NCBI GenBank assembly: GCA_037179335.1
Contig: JAKZHN010000015.1
Location: forward strand, 1 to 64,000
Direction of reading: 5' to 3'
DNA from: Cyclaneusma minus
Lineage: Eukaryota > Ascomycota > Leotiomycetes > Marthamycetales > Marthamycetaceae
Length of the DNA stretch: 64,000 nucleotides
The position numbers and the translations under genes were made by a program. The number at the start of each line of letters is the position of its first letter. The stretch's first letter is position 1. Positions 14,401-23,600 of this stretch are shown here, piece by piece. A model generated the notes under the pieces. That model was not told the DNA's origin, ran no database searches, and saw only the letters and a program-made list of their open reading frames with translations.

Positions 14401-15321
14401 GACGAAGAAGGCGGCGAACTGCTGGCTCTTAAGATGGAAGACCCGCCCTCGGCTTGGGAATACTACATTCTGCAACTATCTGCAAAACGCCTTGCCAACG
14501 CTCGCGCGCTGGACTCGATAGTTGATGTTTCTTCGCTGCATCTTTACAAAGATGAGTGTTTTCTGTTTGAGGAGTATCGCGAGCAGGGTACGCTGCTTGA
14601 TATCATCAACCACTGCCGTGCTTCGGAGCCTAATGGCGTTATGGACGAGGTGCTTGCTATGTTCTTCACGGTCGAATTACTCCGCACCATTGAATCATTA
14701 CACGCAAACCACATTCTCCACGGCGATTTGAAAGCCGATAATTGTCTTGTGCGTTTCGATGGTACAAACAGTTGGAGTTCCAAGTACTCTCGCACGGGCG
14801 AATCTGGCTGGAGTAGCAAAGGCATTGCTCTCATTGACTTCGGCCGCGGCATTGACATGCGTGCGTTCGGTCAAAACACCAAGTTCGTAGCTGACTGGAA
14901 GACTGGTCCCACGGATTGTCCCGCGATGCGCGAAGGAAGACCGTGGACGTATCAAATTGACTATTGGGGTCTTGCTGGTATTCTGCATTGTTTGTTGTTT
15001 GGCAAGTATTTGGAGACGGTGGCGGTGAATGTGCCGAAGCTGAATGCGAATGGAGAAGAAACGGTGGGTATCGGAGCTAGCGGGAAGAGGTGGAAGTTGA
15101 GGGAGGGGTTTAAGCGGTATTGGCAGACGGGGATTTGGGGCGAGTGTTTTGATGTTTTGCTGAATGGAGAAGGGGGAGAGGAGATGGGGGCGGTGATGGT
15201 GGGCAAGATGGGGACTGTGAGGGAGACGATGGAGGTGTGGCTGGAGGGGAATTGTGAGAAGGGGGTGGGGTTGAAGGGGATGATTGGGAGGTTGGAGGCT
15301 GTTGTTGCTAAGAAGAGGTGA
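11481..15321 (+). CDS. BUB1: Spindle-checkpoint kinase BUB1 (undivided MadBub type)
   Basis: Kinetochore serine/threonine kinase of the spindle assembly checkpoint. Inferred exons are 11481-12470, 12557-12977 and 13025-15321, giving 1,235 aa; introns (86 and 47 nt) have GTGAGT donors, AG acceptors and CTAAT branch-like sites, and the frame is kept. The Mad3/BUB1 TPR region lies at about residues 60-205. KEN boxes are at 17-19, 298-300, 418-420 and 784-786. The Bub3-binding GLEBS motif (DPTMTFHTKAATDEIFAIF) starts near 490, followed by acidic, disordered sequence. The kinase domain starts near 903: glycine loop GAGAFAPVY, lysine 940 in LALKMEDP, HGDLKADN with aspartate 1038, and DFGRGID with aspartate 1075 (BUB1-type DFG). 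All catalytic residues are present. The start at 11481 follows the usual BUB1 N-terminus; the frame is open upstream to 11169 but that part looks untranslated. KEN boxes flanking the TPR are a Mad3/BUBR1 trait, so this gene probably also serves as MAD3. Confidence 0.93.
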
Positions 15322-16365
15322 TGATGTACTGTCATGAGGTGGAATGGAGTTCTGGGCGCTTGTGGATATGGATTGTGGGGCTGTTCGCATACTATACCAC
15401 TATCAGCTCTTTGGGCGGACTGGAGAGGGCTTTATGTTATGCTTACTCTGTATGTGCCTATATGAGTTGGCGTTGGGGTGCAGGCTGAATGGGCGGATGG
15501 ATGGATACATAGTTTGAGTCATTACCTTACGGTACTTGATGCACATGACCCTAAATGCTTTTGCTCATGGTCATTAATAGCAACTGATCCGGCCGTTTCA
15601 GGTATCTGTCTGTGTGCACAAGTCTCGAAACTTTTGAGCCTGTGAGAATCTGCTCCCGCGAAAGTTTTGACTGAGGTGAGCGGATGACAACTTACGCTAC
15701 AACCATGGCCAAGCTGATATGACGAGCTTGTTAACTTGGTCCAGAGAGATATTCTCCTCCCTGTTGCGGCATTTAAGCGGTCGGGCTTCTCGTCCATGAG
15801 TTACCTAGTGTTACGAAGGGAAAGGTCAAGTTCGGGGGGGGGTTTCTGGCAATAGTGGTGTGTGACCCGAGTTTCTGAAGTTCACCATGATATACACATA
15901 CAAATTCAGGATCATAGACACGGCAGACTTGAAACGTCTCCTAAAGCTTCTTCACCACAGCACGAAAGGGTTATCGGAGCTAGTCTCGGGGGTGTCCCTC
16001 TATCCAGTTCCGCAGGTACTTAATGAGGTCTTTCCCCACACCTTTTTCCCTTCTTCTTCTAGAGACAACCAGAGGTAGATGGATGGAATATCTTCGACCT
16101 AAGAAAACGACTTTGGTGTCCATAGGGCTAAGGTTCGTAGGACCTTCTCAGGTTCATAGAGTGATTCTTTGTACGCATGGGCATGGACAGAGATTTGTAG
16201 GCAAGCATACTGTAGCGGACACAGCGGGAGAAACGACAGTAGGCGAGATGTGTAACGAGTTGATAGCGGGAGAGACAGCAGCAGAAGCAAGATAGTGATG
16301 AAATATCAGGACTGAAAACCTCGGCACGAGGTAGAACCGAAGTAGGGCAGTCCATCGGGCTATTC
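15322..16365. other. Intergenic, 3' of BUB1
   Basis: No coding frame that I can support. Small open frames on both strands lack a domain or a consistent codon pattern. A G-run lies near 15,834. The stretch from about 16,120 to 16,300 may be a more diverged relative of the repeat array that follows, but I could not align it securely. Confidence 0.5.
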
Positions 16366-17445
16366 AACGAAGTCGGGGTTGTGTAGTTTGAGCTCCAGTG
16401 AAAGAGTCAGCAGCAGCACGAAGGTCTGAGCCGATGAATCGGGCGCGATGATAGCAAGACCTGTCGGTGGTAGGAGGATTAGCTGGTGCTGGCGGGTTCG
16501 ATGGGCGGTGATGGTGCCATCTTGGTGACCAACCTATGAGCTGTGTGTGAGCTGATAACTGAATCATCAAAGTAACCCGGAAAACCAAAGTGCAGTTTGC
16601 AAGTCACAAGTCACAAAGCAAAATGGCAGGCGACGTAAACGTACCTGGGACTTGGGAGATAGAAGAGAGTAGGGAGAGGGTATTTATAGATCGTTGAGGC
16701 TGGATGAGAATGCGAAGAGATAGCCTGAAGGGATCAGGGGGGAGATGCAGCTGTAGGTAACGGGGCGGTAGCAAAGACGGAGGCACGTTGGGAGCAGGAA
16801 AGCTGGCTGGTGTTGGCTGATTCGTTGTTTAGTGATACTTGCCTCTGGTGCCATTTTAGGTAAGTCTACAAGTTGCAAATCACTAAGTAGAGAAACATCA
16901 ATTTGCATAACTCCAAGTTTCTGACTGTTTCTGTCTGGGCTGCATAAGCAGTTTCGACTTCCATCTTCTAGGCATCGTCCATGTGCCTCCCAGCAAAAGC
17001 ATTTGTCTTTGCAGAGAGAAAGAAAGAGAGAAGAGGTATTTATAGGTCGTTCATCCTGGTGGAGAATACGAATACGTGTGATGGGCCAAGGAAAGATTCA
17101 GCAGTAGCAACTGCAGCATGAATGTCTGAGGGGATGACAAGGCGGTGGCGGTAAGGAGGGAAGGTAGGGGTAGGAAGATTGATCGGTGTTGAGTGGTTGA
17201 ATGGGTGGTGGTAATGGTATCTTAGTTCAGTTTGCGAGCAGAAGGTACACCAAGTAGGGTGAGGAGGCAGTAAATTTGCGTCTGTGGCAGCATCAACACT
17301 CGTTCGTGCACCCATTTCTATCAATTGTACGATGGATAAATACCGTGAGAAGAGAGGGAAGGGACGATGTATTTGTAGCTTAGGCAATTAAGTGCTTCGG
17401 GTTTCGAGAGCTCGTTTATTTCACAAGTCACAATGCAAGACAGCA
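16366..17445. repeat. Three diverged direct copies of a ~250-400 bp sequence
   Basis: Unit 1 is about 16366-16640, unit 2 about 16680-16905, unit 3 about 17036-17445. Units 2 and 3 begin with matching GTATTTATAGRTCGTT followed by a GGAGAATRCGAA-like stretch. Units 1 and 3 share AGTCAGCAGCAGC/ATTCAGCAGTAGC, then AAGGTCTGAG/AATGTCTGAG. All three contain a GCTGGTG..GG.TCGATGGG-like core and then a segment ending CATCTTGG/ATCTTAG/CATTTTAGG. Units 1 and 3 also share a CACAAGTCACAA end. On the minus strand units 1 and 2 carry ATGGCACCA at the same place (unit 3 has ATACCA), and short open frames of 74-115 codons lie in each. Best seen as duplicated small-gene or non-coding-RNA relics; no product recognised. 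Confidence 0.6.
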
Positions 17446-17808
17446 TATTTGTTTGATTGTCGGGTTGTATTTGAAAATCTCCCATCTACTCGCGAGAGTA
17501 GTAGAAGCTCTCAAGAGGTTGTAAACTAAGCTATATGAACAATTCACCAAAGCAATGGTCCCGATGAATTCCCGCCAAAGCCCATCATGAAATCATCAGA
17601 TCGTTCATACCATCTTTCCATCATTACTGTGGCCATATGCATCGTACCATCCATGATCTAATCCCCCAAAGCGCCGTGAAAAAAGAGAGAAATCAAATCA
17701 TACCCCATCATCGTACCGCCTAACAAGGCGTGCTGTTCATGAAGTTCCTACCCGTCATGAAACGCCGAGCCGTCCCTTTCATCATTTAGAACCCATGACG
17801 TCGTTCCG
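17446..17808. other. Intergenic, 3' of the 661-aa gene
   Basis: No gene seen. Probably the 3' flank of the minus-strand gene that ends at 17809. Balanced composition, no long repeat noticed. Confidence 0.5.
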
Positions 17809-19794
17809 TTATACGCCCTCGAAATTCCAAGCATCATCCAACGCGAAATCGCCCGTTCCCATCAGGAGTAGTCTTCCGTTGATCCGCAGGGACGGGGCCT
17901 CCTCGGCTTCGCGCTCCTCAGTTTCGCGCTTTTCTTCTTGGCGCATCTGATTTCTCATATTATCTACTTCGCGCTGGGCCGCAGTAGGGGCCATCAGGCG
18001 CTCCATGAAAGCTGATATGCCAACCGTGGGCGGTGAAGTCCAAAAATCTTCATCGTCGTCGCAGGGACCGTAGTCGCAGGTGCGACGCGGCATGGGAGGC
18101 GGTCGGACAGGGTTCGGGGTGACGATGACGAACTCTGTGCATGTGTTGACGGGAAGGTTTGGAGGGTCAGCTCGAGTAGTGTCACGTGACTCAAGAGCAT
18201 CAGCGCTGTCATTGATTTCTTGACCACGCTGGATCGAGTTGCCAGGTGACGTAAAAGGATCAGAAGTATCGCTCAGCATGCTGCGATGGTGCTGGACCGA
18301 CTCGGTATGTGAGCCAAAAGCATCATGACGAGCACCGAGTTCAGCGCGACCCACGAAGAAGAAGCGAGTAATTTCTGGAATGATAGGCTCGCCGAGGAAC
18401 AGGTCCTCGCGAAGGCGAGGACGTGGAACCGGAACCGGACGAGGTTGTCGCACGGAAGACTCTTCAGCGGAATCTTGAACCTCAGTTCGAAAGGGGAGAC
18501 GCGCGCCGGCAAAAACTGGAAGCGAGTTCGCTTCTCGAACAGGAGGCTGCGCTCGCTCAACTCCCGAGGTCTTGGGTCCGTAGCTCCTCATTTCGAAAGG
18601 AGAACCAAGGCGATTGACACCAGCGCCACTGCTTGCTGAAGTAGCGTTGCTTGCCGAAGCACCAAGATTTGATACACGACCCATACCAAACATGTCTGAG
18701 CCGTGGACATCGTGAACGGCCGATGAACTCGCGGCCTGCTGAACCCGACGGCCGCCACCCATGGAGTTGAAGGGCAACGGACGGTATGGTGCTCGGGAGA
18801 GACCAAATGGGTTGGTGCCCTCAGCATGCCTGATACCCCAAGAAGATTGGTGGTCATCGACAGGAGAGTCGAGATCCATTGGATCGAAGATCTCGTTTGT
18901 AGAGCGCGACAGGCTAGGCATAGCAGGTCGAGCTGGGTGGGGTTCGGTAGGAGTCATGGGCCTGGCAGGCTCGACAGGGTTCAGTGAGGCCATCACAGGG
19001 AACATGCGCGTAGGTGCCGTGAGGAAGTTTTGTTGCTGCGCCAAATCATTGTGAGCGCGAGCGGCACGTGTAATTGCAGCGGGCAGGGACAGAGCCATGT
19101 GACCAATGACGGGTCCTTGGCTCGTCTGCTCCTTACGGTACAGAACGTGAAGCATGTCCGTAGTGGAATGTTCATCGTGTGGCCACGCGCCTTCGCCGTG
19201 AATGTCGTTGTAGAAGATAGGAGTGGCCTTGACGACACGACGGATGGTCTTCTTACCAGGATAACCACGACGAGTATTGTAGTCGGGAGTCATCGTCGGG
19301 TCATTCCTGCATTCCTCCGAAATGCCCCATAAGAACTTCCTATGGTCATAAGTCCACTCACTGTTGGAGTAGACGGCCTCGGGTCTGGATCCCGAGGAGG
19401 GCGCGTCGAGTCTGGGCCTTTTGTTAGCATGTGCAAAAGGCGTTTGCTCGAAGGCCTCGGTCTCTGGAGTTGTCGCGTAGGACGCGCATCGACCGCTGGC
19501 ACTGGAACCAAAGGAGGTGGCCGAGTCCTGGGAGTGGGAAGAGCGTGGTCTGTCAAATACATACGGGTTGCGCCAGTCAGGGCGGAAGAGAGGGCCATTG
19601 TCAGGCGTGACTGGTCTGGCAGGCACAGACTCCTTGTAGGTCTCGTTCGCCGTTGTCTCTCTGCGAGGGCGGTTATCAGGCGTCTTTGACCTTGCGGGAA
19701 CTGCCTCCTTGGAGGCCTCGCTGGCCATGGTCTTACTGCGGGCGCGCAGCTTGATTGCGAGCTTGCGAGGCGCGTTGGTCAAAGTTGACTCCAT
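17809..19794 (-). CDS. Hypothetical 661-aa protein, mostly disordered
   Basis: One uninterrupted minus-strand frame of 661 codons with fungal coding character. I do not recognise the family. The N-terminus carries a near-repeat: SKEAVPARSKTPDN (about residues 28-41) and YKESVPARPVTPDN (about 53-66); a related PARP.TP motif recurs mid-protein. A folded-looking segment lies at about 145-240, beginning EWTYDHRKFLWGISEECR and containing PGKKTIRRVVKATPIFYNDI. Its W-T-x-D-x-R-K-F-L-W opening faintly recalls the first helix of Myb/SANT-like domains, but I would not call one. The middle is Ser/Pro/Arg-rich. A charged coiled-coil-like stretch (QRE..NMRNQMRQEEKRETEE) precedes a compact C-terminus, RINGRLLLMGTGDFALDD. 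No signal peptide or membrane segment. The start at 19794 follows a long CT-rich leader on its own strand; an internal ATG 22 codons in is an alternative. A nuclear or regulatory role is only a guess. Confidence 0.75.
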   Translation of the reverse strand: MESTLTNAPRKLAIKLRARSKTMASEASKEAVPARSKTPDNRPRRETTANETYKESVPARPVTPDNGPLFRPDWRNPYVFDRPRSSHSQDSATSFGSSASGRCASYATTPETEAFEQTPFAHANKRPRLDAPSSGSRPEAVYSNSEWTYDHRKFLWGISEECRNDPTMTPDYNTRRGYPGKKTIRRVVKATPIFYNDIHGEGAWPHDEHSTTDMLHVLYRKEQTSQGPVIGHMALSLPAAITRAARAHNDLAQQQNFLTAPTRMFPVMASLNPVEPARPMTPTEPHPARPAMPSLSRSTNEIFDPMDLDSPVDDHQSSWGIRHAEGTNPFGLSRAPYRPLPFNSMGGGRRVQQAASSSAVHDVHGSDMFGMGRVSNLGASASNATSASSGAGVNRLGSPFEMRSYGPKTSGVERAQPPVREANSLPVFAGARLPFRTEVQDSAEESSVRQPRPVPVPRPRLREDLFLGEPIIPEITRFFFVGRAELGARHDAFGSHTESVQHHRSMLSDTSDPFTSPGNSIQRGQEINDSADALESRDTTRADPPNLPVNTCTEFVIVTPNPVRPPPMPRRTCDYGPCDDDEDFWTSPPTVGISAFMERLMAPTAAQREVDNMRNQMRQEEKRETEEREAEEAPSLRINGRLLLMGTGDFALDDAWNFEGV

Positions 19795-20197
19795 TGCGAC
19801 GACCTGGTGGAGACGACTGTAGTATGGGTGAGAAATTTGAAGTGATTAAGGGTGAGAACGAGTGTGAAGAGTCGTCAGAGACTACTGTGAAGAAGTCTTA
19901 TCGAAGTCAAGAACGAAAGTGGTGGTGGAACGTGGTCGTAGAAGAGAAGTGTGTGGGTGTTGTCGAAGTTGAAAGGATCGCAAATCTCGAAGCCTCAAAG
20001 ACGTTGAGGCGGTAGGCTAAACGCGCTAAGCCTCGCGATCGATTTTCGAAATTGACTTTGTGTGTGATCGCCGAGACGTTGTCGTCGTCCTGAGGCCAGG
20101 AGGAGGATCCGGAGAGTTCAAAGGGTTTGGCGCCCTGTCTGAGATCCGGGGGTTGAGGGGGGGGGGGAAGTCCTTAGAAGAGAGACGACGAGCCCAT

Positions 20198-20325
20198 TCA
20201 CTGGACTTCTGGGTCCAAGAGGTCTCACAGAGGCTCTTAGGAGCTGGGGATCCTTCCTGGTTCACTGGACTTCCTGGGTCCTGGTCATGGGCATCCAGAT
20301 CCGGAAGCTCTTAGTAGCTTGGGGT
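20198..20325. repeat. Short diverged tandem duplication
   Basis: TTCACTGGACTTCTGGGTCC (20198-20217) recurs as TTCACTGGACTTCCTGGGTC plus C (20262-20282), and GGCTCTTAGGAGCTGGGG (20233-20250) recurs as AGCTCTTAGTAGCTTGGGG (20307-20325), in the same order, so a unit of about 65-75 bp was duplicated. Confidence 0.7.
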
Positions 20326-21511
20326 TTTCCAGAGGGTCCTAGTACCCGCAACCCCCCATTCATCAACTGGGGATGTTGTTGGGAACCCCAAGTCCAGACA
20401 CCACACAGCACGAGGTGGACGATGGAGTCGATAGGTATGTGCAGTCTTCCTACATACACCACAACTCTTTCAGTCCTGACCGGCCCCAAGGACAGGCCAG
20501 ATATCTCAAGACGTGTCGTCGAAACGCGACAGTGGGCTTTCCAAACAGCTCTGGAATGTTGCGTTCACAACATCATCGGTGGCTGAGAACCTCGTGGTAT
20601 AGCTTCTTGGCAGAAGAAGCAGAATCGCATGCAATTGCAGAAAGGCAGCGATGACGGCACAGAATCTATGGTTTTTTGATGAGAAAACAGGTAGTGACTC
20701 CTTCGCAGGAAAGACTTGGACTGATCTTGATATCTAGATAGAGGTGGTGGAAGTCAAATGCGCCGTTGAGGGCCCGTGTTCACACTTCAGGCTTGGTGGA
20801 AGTGCGGGTGACCGGGTCCACTGTCCTGGATGATCCCAGAGGCGCAAAGAACGACGATGGCACAAATGGCTGAAGTCCAGTGCGGTGGCCGTCAAGACAG
20901 GTTTTTGCGACTTGGACGAATGCAATTGGGACTGACGGAGATGTTGGGGATGGACGACGCAAGGAAACGACGGAAGAGATGGCAGGCGAGTTGATGGTGA
21001 TGGCGGGCGGACAAGGCGAGGGAGCGTGTGGGATAAGTCCTGCACGGGGCCCTGGGGAAGTCGGTGTGGTACAAGCCGCGAGGTCACAGGTGGACAGCAG
21101 GTCCCACTCTGCACGGGCCAGCATCAGGTTAACATAGCCTGGAGGGACAGCATATCTGAGCCTTTTGGGATATGGCCTAGTCCCAAAGGGGCCAGCCAAG
21201 GTTCAGATCGGCTTAGCTCATGTGGTGAAGCTGTGTCTGGCCCAGATTCTGGTCGAACATCCAAGGACCCGAGACTCGACAGCTGTCATCGATCCCCAGG
21301 CGACTTTCCTTGGGAGTTGTTGTGATGACAGGTCCAGAAGATCTGATTGTGAACAAGATTCTGGACTCCTCAAACTCTGGGAGACAGAGTGACAGACCTC
21401 GCTCCAGACGCGAAGCTTTCGCGACAGACTTCCAAGGTGCAGCACTGCAGCACACCACACCACCAGGCCATGGCTAAGCGCTTCTGACTTGCAGCATGCC
21501 AGCGTCGACGA

Positions 21512-21562
21512 ACGGTACCGTCGCAGCAGTCGCCCAGCTAGTGCGAGATGCTGGGCGACTGC
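21512..21562. repeat. Perfect 13-bp hairpin next to a 10-bp palindrome
   Basis: GCAGTCGCCCAGC at 21526-21538 is the exact reverse complement of 21550-21562, with an 11-base loop. Just upstream, ACGGTACCGT (21512-21521) is a perfect palindrome. Could be an RNA hairpin, a protein-binding site or a transposon remnant; no function assigned. Confidence 0.8.
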
Positions 21563-22075
21563 AAGTTATGCCAGCTGAATAAGAGCATGGCCACGGAGCA
21601 GCAAATCGGGGCGCTTGAATGCTGCTTCACGCGTCAGAAAACGGTTCAAGATGGTTACTGACCCCTGTGCATCAAGATGCAGGATGAGACACTCACACCT
21701 CCCGAATCTGACGACGCGCCACCTTGGGGGGAGTTGGAACGCGATGCGCCAAACGAAGACGTGGTCTGTTGATTGTTTCTGGGGTCCTGGGTGAACCTGG
21801 AAGTGGGTTAGTTGGATGATGTGGAGGAGCATGGAAGAGCTGGGGTATAACAGGTGCCAGAGCAGACACACCAGCGAGTTTGACTGATCATGATTGACCA
21901 GCAAGCAGGATGTCACGAGGATGGAAGGCCCATCAAGGTTTGAAGGACCCCACAAGGATGGAAGACGGAAGGGAAGAAGCAATTGATGGGCTGAGCAAGG
22001 GTCCAATGGATGGTCAAGGACTCTGGATAGGTCAAGGATAGACAAGCAATTGACTTCAGACATGGCTGAAGTTGA

Positions 22076-22430
22076 GTGTTGATTGTTGATGGGGAAGGAA
22101 GATCCTAGAAGGTTTATTTATGAGGTCTTCTAACTATGTGCCGAAGTGCCCCCAGCTGCCGTGAATGAAATGGATGTCATTGACATATTTGAGATGGCTT
22201 CTTCGACAATGGGGCTGGGTTTACGACAGTAGCAGGGCCTTCCGACAATGAGTTAGGGAAGGATCCCTGGACAGGAGGAAGAGTCCTTCGACAATGGAAT
22301 GGTCTCTCAGCAGGTATAAAGGGGTTTGTGAGTACATGTGAGCAACGAGATATTATAAGCCAGAATAATGATCCAGATGGGCAAGGCGATTTCTATTCAA
22401 CTAAGTTCTGATTGAGTCTATACTTATCAA
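22076..22430 (+). mobile_element. Possible solo LTR remnant
   Basis: A segment starting TGTTGATTGTTGATGGGG and ending CTATACTTATCA, with a GTATAAAGG TATA-like box near 22,315 and short repeated CTTCGACAATGG/CTTCCGACAATG motifs at 22.20-22.30 kb. These are features of fungal Copia-type LTRs. I see no matching 5-bp target duplication, no primer-binding site and no second copy in the window, so this is weak. Confidence 0.2.
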
Positions 22431-23290
22431 GACAACCTGGAATGAGCTGGCAATACATAGCAAGGTCTGGTATGGAAAAGTGGGCTTTATTATGCCCTGG
22501 GCGCGTAAAGTGGTTCATGGTAAACGAGAAGCTATCACGAACCCAACGTGTCGGTGACACAATGAGCGATGCAGTGCACTCTGCCATTCCACAGTTCTTC
22601 CCAAGTTCACACCTCACGAACACGCTCATGCAACATTCGGCCTGAAACACATGTTGCTGTACGGAGCCAGGCGGTTTATCCCTACAAGCCACCATGCATT
22701 CCCATTCAACCATCCCAAACCACTTTACGCGTATTTTCGCGTTTTCGCGTCTTCCCCGCTCTGATCCCCGTCACTGCATACACGTATGAGAGAATTTTCT
22801 GACTGGCTGACAGAACACCATTTTCTGGCCATTCAGCGGTGAAGATGGCTGGCTTGTCAGAGTTTCAAGATTCCGGAGGAAACATGGATGGGCACAGCTG
22901 TCGTTTGGTGGTGTTTGCAGGGAGAGCCATGAACTGCATTTGCAAACAAAGGCATGCTTTGGGGGCGATTGTTGGCTGAACAACGTTCAGTTGCCTTCCA
23001 GAAGTCGATACGAGAGAAAAGGTTGGGCCGATGCAACGGTGCTGCATGCTGCAAGACAGCGCAAACGAACTCTCTTGGAAGTGACGGCACACCGCAGCGG
23101 CGGCAGCGTGTGCTCTGAGCTCTCTTGACCGATTATTGGCCATGCTGGACGTTGGAACTGTGTTGAAGCTTTGAAAGGCCTTTTATGCTTTTGTGTGGCG
23201 GCCGCAAGGCGAGGTCGCATGGGTTTGCCTTCATGTGACGAGAGTCGGCAAATGAGGCCATTCGCAGTGTTCCGAGTCTAAAACTCAGAA

Positions 23291-23344
23291 AGACTCGAGA
23301 CTCGAGGTAAGGAAACAATGTTTTCATTTTCGCTTCTCGAGTCT
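23291..23344. repeat. 10-bp inverted repeat upstream of the O-fucosyltransferase-like gene
   Basis: AGACTCGAGA at 23291-23300 pairs perfectly with 23335-23344. It lies about 260-310 bp before the start of the next gene and could be a regulatory site or chance. Confidence 0.5.
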
Positions 23345-23600
23345 CACTCAAGACACTGTGCCGTCACATCCGTCCCGACTCCGAGGATGAGGTACCAAAT
23401 ATTCTTCCGGAATGCGTGATTAGCAAGGGGTAGATGAACGTGGAGTATTGCCTCCGGGATTTGTGGCTGCAGTCTGTCCTTTCTGACCTGTCTGTCCTTC
23501 TCTACTCTTTCCTTTCACAGAGGTTTTAGCCTCCAACTGCATGCATTTCCTCCGAGCTCGAGGGAGCCATTCATTGAACCAAGCCTCCAAGCCTCTCATA

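Larger units (their letters stand above)
19795..23600. other. Gene-poor stretch, 3.8 kb
   Basis: No gene I can support. The first few hundred bases are the likely promoter of the minus-strand gene ending at 17809 (CT-rich on that strand). Open frames of up to 165 codons occur on both strands but overlap one another and have no recognisable domain. Contents noted separately: a diverged short tandem duplication at 20.2-20.3 kb, a perfect hairpin at 21.53 kb, a possible solo-LTR-like segment at 22.08-22.43 kb and a small inverted repeat at 23.29-23.34 kb. A G12 run lies at 20157-20168. The last few hundred bases are the promoter of the next gene. Possible interpretation: decayed mobile DNA that escaped the AT mutation, or long non-coding RNA. 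Confidence 0.5.

Noticed and set aside
14698..15390. 230-codon antisense frame over BUB1 and other antisense frames in the gene island
   Set aside because: Shadows of the G-rich coding strand of real genes.
21566..22063. 165-codon minus-strand frame
   Set aside because: Leu/His/Pro-rich, no domain, no splice or start context; more likely chance openness in a gene-free stretch.
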